Source of the DNA: Terfezia claveryi
Lineage: Eukaryota > Ascomycota > Pezizomycetes > Pezizales > Pezizaceae
Assembly (NCBI GenBank): GCA_015179025.1
Contig: WHUX01000126.1
Location: forward strand, 94,539 to 158,538
Direction of reading: 5' to 3'
DNA: 64,000 bases
This document shows, in pieces, positions 56,187 through 64,000 of this stretch. The notes under the pieces were generated by a model. The model ran no database searches, was not told the origin of the DNA, and saw nothing but the letters and a program-made list of their open reading frames with translations. The stretch's first letter is position 1. Each line of letters starts with the position of its first letter. A program made the translations under genes and the position numbers.

Positions 56187-56837
56187 TGTAATGAATGCTA
56201 CTAGGTAGTATTCATTCAGTACTATTTATACAATCTATATCCGTAAGCATGGACATTTATATATTTCGGTTCTACTGAGGTAGGACCTCAAAAGGGTAGG
56301 GAGATTACTATGTGGGACGTTCCCAAAGGGAACAGTAATTAACTAGTGTAATCTATCTTATATGATTTGTGCTATCTAAGCTATATGATCTTGATCTAAT
56401 TGATATATAGGCTTGCTTGCTGCTGTGTGCTTATTGCTATTTGCTTGTTCTCTCTTAGATTCCAGAGGGAATCTAGCACCTATTTATACTCCTCTAAGAT
56501 CTAATGACTAAGGAAATGAATACAAAACAGGGTGGCATACTAGAAGGTGGTGCGCTATACAAAAAGAGGTCATGTGGCTATTGTAATGAGTCACATGGCC
56601 AGAATAAGGTCATGTGGCCATAGTAGTAACTTATACATTTAAAACCAAGGTCATGTGGCTATCCTGAAGGTGTGCTCATTTGGCAAATTTCACATGCTAT
56701 GAATGCTTATAAAGCAGTAGGAAATGGTGAAAGGCTAGTCCTTCAACTGAGAGGTTTAGTTATATAACATAGTAGTAATATAGGAAATACAAAAGTATAT
56801 AAATAATTACATAATCAATGAAACGTTCTCCATTATA
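56187..56837 (-). repeat. Gypsy-5 3' LTR (RIPped)
   Basis: 651 bp; TGTAATG at the outer end, TATAATG (from TGTAATG) at the inner end on the minus strand. Confidence 0.85.
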
Positions 56838-56999
56838 CTTCTCCACATAGAAGGATTTCCTGTCTTTACTTCTCTCATTCTGTCAAATTAATTTCCATAT
56901 GTCCTAAGATCCGATATATTGTTAATATATTCGCATTAATATAAATATTCTTAGTATTCTCTTGACTCATAATTTGATCTCATTTTTATTGAATGAGAG

Positions 57000-59900
57000 C
57001 TCTAGTTTTGTCTCTAGTTTGTAGTCCTTGTTTTCCTTGAGTTGTTCATCATCTCTTAAATGTATTTTCCAAACTTCCAGTCGTCCAGAAATCTTGGAGA
57101 ATTTCAGTAGTAATATCCTTGGCATTTACCCAGGAATCATGTTTAGGAGAGTATCCTAGCCATCTGACCTTATATTGTCTTTCTCCTATTTGAGGAGCTG
57201 TTCTAAATTCTAATACCTTTTCAACTTCATAATGATCATCTTAAATTAGTCCCGGTTCTTTAGTTTGTCTTTGAGGGAACTGAGTAGAATCGTTTTTATA
57301 ATATTATTTGAGTTTACTAATATGAAAAGTATTATATATGAGGTAAAGGTCAGGTTGGTTGGATAGGTCTAGGCTATAATTATTGCGTTTTCAATTACTA
57401 GAGATAATGGGAAATGGGTCTAGCCATCTTAGTTTGAGTTTAGGTGAGATATTAGATATATTGATAGTTTTTGAGGAAAGCATGACTTGTTGTCTGACTG
57501 AAAATTTAGTTGTATTTGGTAGTCATTTGTTCGCTTGAGATACTTGAGTCTTCTTGGCATCATAAAGGTTTTTAGACATTACTTCATGACGTTCATTTGC
57601 TGGTACATATGTATTAATAGGGTATGGAAGTATCAATATACCAAGATATACATTAAATCCAAACAGTATGAAATAGGGGCTATTCTGTCTAGTGGCATTA
57701 TACCTAGAGTTGAGTTTCAACTGTATCTCTGGTAGTTTGTGTAGCCAATCAAATCCTTTAGTTTTACAGGCTCTTGCCACTTGCAGAATCTCTTTGTTTA
57801 TAATTTCTAATTGTCCATCTGCATGTAGATGATATGTAGTAGATAGTTCCAACTTGATTCCTTTATTCCTAGCCCAATCTTGAAAATGTGATAACATAAA
57901 AAGAGTGTCTCGATCAAAAACAATACAAATAGAATATCGGATAGTTGGGACTACATGAGTATCAAAGGTAGCAGTATATTGTTCTGCAGTAAAATTATCT
58001 GAGACAGAAATAAGAAACTTGAATCCTGATTATCTATCAATAATCATCTAAAGTCATGAAATACAAATAACATAATCTTCTTCAATAGGAATATTTGGGT
58101 ACAAAATTGAATACTTAGTAAAAACAAGTACTAACTTAAGAAAATCCATCGATATATCTGTCTATGGCCTTCTTGGTATGTGTAATAGGGTTATGAGTCT
58201 AAGCGGCACCTTGTTGGAATACTTTGTCTATTGACAAGTATCACAACTTCTAATATAGTCCTTAGTTGGTTCTGCAAAGGACTGGTGATCATATCAGTCA
58301 GTAAGATATTTCATTGTTTTTTCAATACCACTATGAGTGGTCGCTTCATGTGTATCTTTTATAACTAATTCAAGATAGTTCTTACCTTCAATATTAAAAG
58401 TAGAGGGTAAGACTAATCTCCATTATCCTTATTAGTTCTTGACATACAAAAATCTATCTCTTCTTCTATAATCCTTGTGGCTGACAAAGGTATCATAATA
58501 GTTCTTCTAAATAGGATATACTCTCATACACATCTGGTATGTAGCTTTTATTCCTGTGCCTTGATCTAGCCAATGGGTAATAAAATAGTCCTTGTCGTTT
58601 GCCCATCTGTCACTGATATGTTTCTCTTCAATGAGCTTGTTGAGGGTCACTTCGATTCTTTGATTGAAATCATTGATAGTAGGTTTCTTCTTCTTGTATG
58701 TAGAAGTATTATGTTCTGAAAACTTGCAGAAATCACAACGCTATCTGGGGGTCTTAGTATCTTGAATGAAGGAGGGTTCTGGATCTTCGTTAATAGCTAC
58801 TCACTTTTAGGAACGAGTGGTAATGGCAGAGGTATTAATTGGAATCACGTTGCTACTGCTAGTAGTTGCAGCTGGTTGTTGAGGTATATTCCATAGTTGT
58901 TGATGGGCAACAAGAGTATCTTTGATCTCCTGTTCCATTTGATAGGTGCTTATCTGTTCAGTAGAGTTACTGAACTGAAAGTCATATTAGAGAGTTGGGC
59001 GTGCTGGCTGGTTCCATCATTTTGCCCATTCGCTGATTTCATGGATAGCTTCATTGCAGTTGAGAGGTTATGGAACTGGATATGCCGGTGTTTGTTGTAC
59101 TGGTACTAGTTCCTGAGAGTCATTTGCAGCTAGAAGGTATTCAAGACGACTCTTATGGAATTCATTCTCCTTCTTAAGAACTGAGGCTGACAGGTCACAG
59201 TTCATACTGCCATGTCCGTGATGGTTGCAGATTGTGCATGTTTCGATGGTAAACATGCAGTTGTTCATGGCGTGGGAGCTGCCATGAGTAGGACAGTAAA
59301 AATCTCGACAAAAGGACTAGTGCATCCTCTTGTGTTGTTGCTAATTGCTATGAGCTAGGTTAATGGCAATTTCTATTCCTTCTTCAGGAGCGAGGGCATT
59401 TTGTTGAGTGCTTTCAGAAGAGAAAGGCCTATATCTTAGTGCAAGAACTGTTAAAGGTTTGTTCTTCTTTATATTGGATACTCGGTCATACCCAGTAAAA
59501 ACTTCTTTTGGTATAGTAGATAGAGTCTCATCATCTGAGGACTCTTCTTCCTTGACTATGTCATATTTGCTTTCTTTATCCTGAATGCCTTCAAAGTATG
59601 GACAGAAGATATGGTGTCCAAGTTCTTTGGCTCTTCCATGACATTTGTTGAAATTGCAGTCAACATGCTTGAAATTAATAGCTCCACGAGAAACTATTTT
59701 GTTCTGAGTGGAGGTTTCTAGTAAGTGAAAAGTTCTTAAAGCATTAGTAGAGATATTGCGGTTGTAAGTGTAGTTAGGAGAATCGATGCTGTTGGAAATA
59801 TAATCATCCTCTGTAGTAGGAATGTCGGAGTATTTATGCTATCTTGATAAAGCATCTGCTATCAAATTTTCCTTTCCTATAGTATACTGAATGTCTGTAT

Positions 59901-61745
59901 CAAATTCGATTAGATAATTCTGCCATCACCTCAATTTCAGACTTGTTGGTATTTGAGTATAGAAGGTTACTAATGGTTTATGGTTGGTAAGGATAGTAAA
60001 CTTGTGACCTCTGAATTGTGCTTCAAAAAATTTTAATGAGTCAATAATCACTAATAATTCCTTTTGAAAGGTAGGATAATTGAGTTATGCTAGATTAAAT
60101 TTTCTTGAGTGGAAGTATGATAGTCTGATGTGTGTCAATGGTCCTTGACCTGTCTACAATCCTAGTCCTATTCACTAGCATCACAGACTAAATATTTGAG
60201 TTCATAGACTCATTATTCCAGGGTTTTAAAACATATGGGGAATTCATAAGTTCCTTTGGTTTTTCAAATACTGCATTATAGTATCTGTCCATTCCTATTT
60301 CTTTGTTTCTCCTTGCAGTTCCAACAGGGTACTTGCATATAATGCCAAGTCGGGAATGAATCTGCTGAGATAATTAACTATTCCAAGGAATCCTCTAAGA
60401 TCCTTTTTTCGAGTAGGAGTTGGGAATGTTAATATAGTGTTTTTTTCTTTAGATCTATATTAATCTATCTGATGTCAAAATGTGTCCTAAGATTTCCAAT
60501 CTTGAAGTAAAGAACTGGCATTGCTTTCCTTGAGATAGAATTTCTCATCCTGCAAACATTGAAGTACTTTCTTCAATAGTTTTACATGTTTCTTATATGT
60601 TTTGAAAAAAACAATAATATCATTAATATAGATAATTAAATCTTTATAGACCATATCCTTAAAGATTTCATGCATAATGTGAACTATGGTAGCTGTGTGT
60701 TACGATCCCCTTGTTGTATGACTCTACTCCTAAAATATCCCAGGTAACATAGAAAGGTAGAGTATTGTTCCGATTCCTTATTGTTTCTGACATTAAAAAA
60801 TCCATTGGCTAAGTCAAGCTTAGTCCAAATGGATTCCTGCTACTAGTTCAATAGTTCATTAATATCTGGTAGTGGGTATGGTCTAGTTTAACAGCTAAAT
60901 TGTAGTCTCGACAGTCATTGACATGTTGGCTTCTTCCGTTTATCTTTTAGGAATAGTGAACATGACTATAGTATTTGTGTCATTTTCTACTCTATATATT
61001 CGACCTGATGCTTTTTCTTCAATTAATTTGTCATAATTTGTTGTCTAAATCGATGTCCTGAGGGTCGCCATTTTAGTATCTAAGTAGCTCCAGGTTTTGG
61101 TTTAATAGAGTATTAATTTTTCTTAGGGTGGCAATTCCCATGGAATTGTCATTAGAAATAATAAAGGAAACTCCGTTACAGGGTTGAATTGCTTCTGTAC
61201 AGTAGAAACAGCTGTCATGAGTTCTCTTTCTGAATCAATATCTTCTATATCACTGATAATTTCCCAATATCTAGTTCACTATAATCTGTAACTGATTCAA
61301 GCTGACCTGAGTATATGCTGATCTTATACCATTTACTATAGTTCTAGATCCTTTCCATGTACTTAGCTGGAATCTAGGAATATTTTATGGTTAGATAGTC
61401 ACTGGTTCCTGATAGGCTGGAATTATTGCTTTCACTTTGCTAAGAGTAGGTTCTCCTAAAATCATGTCCCATCCAGTTAAATGTGCTACATAGAATGTTC
61501 GTTCTTCCACATAACCTATCTAATCTAGTTTGATAGTACAGGCTTTATCTATCATTCCTTTTGAGCCTTTAATTGCAGTACTTAATGATTTCTTCTTAAT
61601 ACTTCTGGTTGGTATTTTGTATAGATATATAAATTGAGAATTAATTAAGTCTCCTCCCTTCGTTTGGAGATGAATTAAAGCTAGTGCGGGATGTTCGTTA
61701 GCCTTAATGAATACCTTACTGAAATCAGGTACCTGTTTTGACAAA
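57000..61745 (-). pseudogene. Gypsy-5 pol remnant with an unusual zinc-knuckle-rich spacer
   Basis: From the 5' side (high coordinates): protease region about 61400-61740 (VPDFSKVFIKANEHPALALI); RT about 60100-61050 with catalytic box YINDIIVFF near 60620-60650 (Asp eroded to Asn); RNase H about 59850-60200 ending DIQYTIGKENLIADALSR near 59840-59900; then about 1.1 kb with Cys/His clusters (CNFNKCHGRAKELGHHIFC near 59640, CPTHGSSHAMNNC and CTICNHHGHGSMNC near 59200-59310, CDFCKFSEH near 58715-58745); then integrase zinc domain (HEATTHSGIEK, CDTCQ, about 58230-58360) and core (IVFDRDTLF near 57910, ADGQLEIINKE near 57805). Integrase tail ARACKTKGFDWLHKLPEIQL near 57730. Many stops throughout, fewer in the spacer. 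Confidence 0.75.
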
Positions 61746-61747
61746 GG

Positions 61748-63457
61748 TCATTCCTTGATTTTATCCTTGTTGGTTTGATTCCTAGTAGCTATCGGTATAG
61801 CTAAGTCCTGTACGACTGTATGCATGGGTACCTTATTTTGTCGCTTCCGACAGTCCTTGCAGGAGTGTCCTGAGTTCCAACACCATAGATATTTCTTGTC
61901 TCTAATTAATTGCATCTTGATCTTCTGATCCAATTTTTTTGTGATGGTGTCCCAATCTGAGTCCTTCCATTTTTCTGTATTGGGTTTAGTACTGGGATTG
62001 CTGCTAGAATTAAATCCTGTTTTTTGTCGTTGATTCTGGTCCCTGCATAGACCATAACTATGATTCTTATTCCAAGGGTATTGTCTTTGGGATGTATTTG
62101 GTGTAGGTGGTAAGGCAATATCCTTTTTTGAAGCTTCATATAACTCCACTTGATGTACGAGCTGATCATATGACCATTCTTCTTGAATTAAAGGAATTAA
62201 TATAGCTGACATATATAGTGGCAGGTGATTAAGAAACTTTCTTCTTTTTACTTCCTGTAATATTAATTGTTTACTATTCTTGTCAATTAATTTGATTTGC
62301 ATTTCAGTAAGCCAATTGGCAAATTATTTAATTCTTATGTGACGTCCATCCTTGTATAGTGTAGCTGTCTCCCATCATTTCTACAAAATGTCCTTACTAG
62401 TAGAGGGTATCAAAAAATGCCTTAGTACTAGTATGAATCTAAAGAATATTGCATTCTTTCCTTTTTCTCTTAGGAATTGATTATAAGTAGTAAGTATGCT
62501 CCCTTCCATTCTAAATCCAACAATTTCTAAACCTAAAGTGCCTACCAAATCTATTCTTTTGAGAACCAACTAATGTTGTATCGCTATAGCCCAAGAGTCA
62601 AAGTATTGTAAGTCTTGCCTCTTTTTGTCTTCTTCTCTTATTTTTTCTAGTAGATCAATCTTTATTCTCCTTAAAGTATTCGTCGCTTCATGGTTACCCA
62701 TTATAACCATTCCTGTAGTTGAATACTTTTGTTGATCTTCAACCGATTTCCCACATTGGGGCTTTCTGACTAAAGGTTGACTTGCAACTGATGATACATC
62801 ATCAGAGTCCGAGCTATCATCTCTGCTATCATCAGGATCTCGTTCTCCTCCTTAAGATTTCTTTTTTTGTAGATCTGGTCCTATATCCAGATCGTCATTA
62901 TCTTTTGGTAGTTGTATATCTTCTAGTGGTTGGTTTTTATGGCTTGGTTCTTTGGCTGACCCAGTCCTCTTTTCTGGTGTCTTAGGTGCTCGACCTTTGC
63001 CTTTCGATTGATCTTTCAGTATTCTCAGGAACGCTCCTAGAAGCTCTTTACTAGGATTGAAACAATCTTCCATAGTATATGCAGTTTCTTCTAGATATGT
63101 GCTATTCATCATAAACACCATTATTTCTTCCCAGTTATGCAATACCCAATTCAGTTTCCTTAATAGAGGAACAATAGGTTTCTTTAGTTCTTTACTTAAA
63201 AAACTATTTATTTCTAAGTCTTTTTCTTTGAATGGGTATAGTGTCATCTATAGATAATGTTTTACTATGGCTTCTAGTAGGAGTTGAGTATCTTCAGGAT
63301 GATACCCTTGTGCATATGCCATTGAGCGAGCATATTTCAAAATTTCCTCAATGGTTGGGAGATGTCTATCCCAAAATTCTTCTAGTGTGAGAGGCAATTC
63401 CATACTAAAATATAGTTTACTTCCTTCTCTACCTAGTTTTCCTATTTCTATATCCAT
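61748..63457 (-). pseudogene. Gypsy-5 gag remnant
   Basis: Pieces on the minus strand: 63457-63248 (LTLEEFWDRHLPTIEEILKY), 63247-62852 (ELKKPIVPLLRKLNWVLHNW, then basic and Pro-rich), 62569-62381, and 62302-61748 with KFLNHLPLYMSAI and a CCHC knuckle CWNSGHSCKDC near 61850-61885 (first Cys pair altered). The order fits a gag with a C-terminal zinc knuckle. Broken by TAA/TAG and probably frameshifts. Confidence 0.6.
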
Positions 63458-64000
63458 TGGCAGATTTACTTCCCCTTTTATACTAGGAACTATAAATCTA
63501 GCTTTTCTGGGAGTTTAATGTACTAATTTCTTAATTTCTTAGGTAACATAGTTAACTGTCTCGACCTCTTAGTTTTCTTACTAAGTATAGATACTATTGA
63601 TGTCTGATTTTGTTATCTATCTACAGCCAAATGCAGGTAGTTATGCAATACAATCATCGAGTTACTTTTCCTCTTTTGGGTACCTTACTGTACTAATGGG
63701 TGTAGTAGCTGATGATCCTTCTGATTTCCATTCAACTGATAGTTCGGTTGGTTTAGTAGCTTACTCAATTGGTGAAGCTGGATGTTAGGATCCTGATGTT
63801 TCTTATGGTCCTAGTTTTTCTTTATTTATTGGGCTAGAATCTAGTTCTAATTCTTCTGGCAAGAGTGTTACTTTTTCTGATTGTGTATTGAGGTAGACGT
63901 TGGAGGCGCAGAGGTCTTGGTAGAAATGTCTGGACCTAAGGAAGGTTCTGATAGAGGTAATTCTTTCTGGAGGGATTGGCTTACAGTGGAGGTAGCAAGA
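63458..64000 (-). other. Probable leader or early gag of Gypsy-5, cut by the window edge
   Basis: AT-rich; plus-strand ORF 63597-63788 is unsupported. No LTR match is seen, so the element extends beyond the window. Confidence 0.4.

Larger units (their letters stand above)
56187..64000 (-). mobile_element. Gypsy-5: RIPped Ty3/Gypsy element of another family (5' end outside window)
   Basis: 3' LTR 56187-56837 (on the plus strand tgtaatgaatgctac...ctccattata), matching the solo LTR at 44788-45470. Inward on the minus strand come integrase, a zinc-knuckle-rich spacer, RNase H, RT, protease and gag. Inserted into the Gypsy-A LTR. The 5' LTR and the second target-site copy are not in the window. 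Confidence 0.85.

Overview
The window is non-coding-rich, transposon-dominated DNA of a filamentous ascomycete (Pezizomycotina-type). Evidence: introns of 51-67 bp with CTAAC-type branch points, a fungal TauD-like dioxygenase, chromodomain Ty3/Gypsy elements, and several retroelement copies that are extremely AT-rich with stop codons explicable as C-to-T changes, the footprint of repeat-induced point mutation (RIP). I cannot name the species.

Layout. 1-548: 3' exon of a TauD/TfdA dioxygenase, preceded by an intron that begins at base 1. 549-11400: gene-poor host DNA with one well supported four-exon gene (9295-10010, minus; 186 aa, predicted mitochondrial coiled-coil/membrane protein), a decayed LINE fragment, a dispersed SINE-like hairpin repeat (six copies) and several minisatellites. 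12035-18631: Gypsy-B, a heavily RIPped chromovirus with 595-bp LTRs and a candidate TSD. 18969 to the end: a nested transposon stack.

The stack can be unpacked. The base is Gypsy-A (minus strand, RIPped), now in four pieces (18969-20697, 29979-30699, 45827-49362, 55836-56186) whose lengths add up to about 6.34 kb plus some 85 bp of missing LTR, close to the 6468 bp of its relative Gypsy-2. Into it went Gypsy-1 (20698-29973, TSD AGCTC), a 15.1-kb DNA transposon of Plavaka type (about 30700-45820), Gypsy-2 (49363-55830, TSD CATGT) and Gypsy-5 (56187 onward, a different LTR family, minus strand, running out of the window). Gypsy-1 itself carries a 2771-bp fold-back element (22532-25302) with a 10-bp TSD, and the Plavaka element carries a solo LTR of the Gypsy-5 family (44788-45470, TSD GTTAA).

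The most interesting unit is the 15-kb Plavaka element. Besides a two-exon CACTA-type (Plavaka) transposase it carries cargo: a TET/JBP-like 2-oxoglutarate dioxygenase (a family that oxidises modified bases in DNA), a DUF6532-like protein, an intact 419-aa protein of unknown function, a short secreted-looking protein, and long G-rich minisatellites. The transposase, oxygenase and DUF6532-like genes are each broken by a few stop codons of C-to-T type, while the 419-aa reading frame is open. TET/JBP genes are known to travel with KDZ transposons in fungi; finding one inside a Plavaka element, together with DUF6532-like cargo, is the main observation of this window.

Within the Gypsy-A/1/2 family, gag and pol are joined by a conserved canonical minus-one slippery heptamer (GGGAAAA) just before the gag stop, and pol order is PR-RT-RNaseH-IN-chromodomain. 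The LTRs contain tandem palindromic modules whose copy number differs between the two LTRs of one element.
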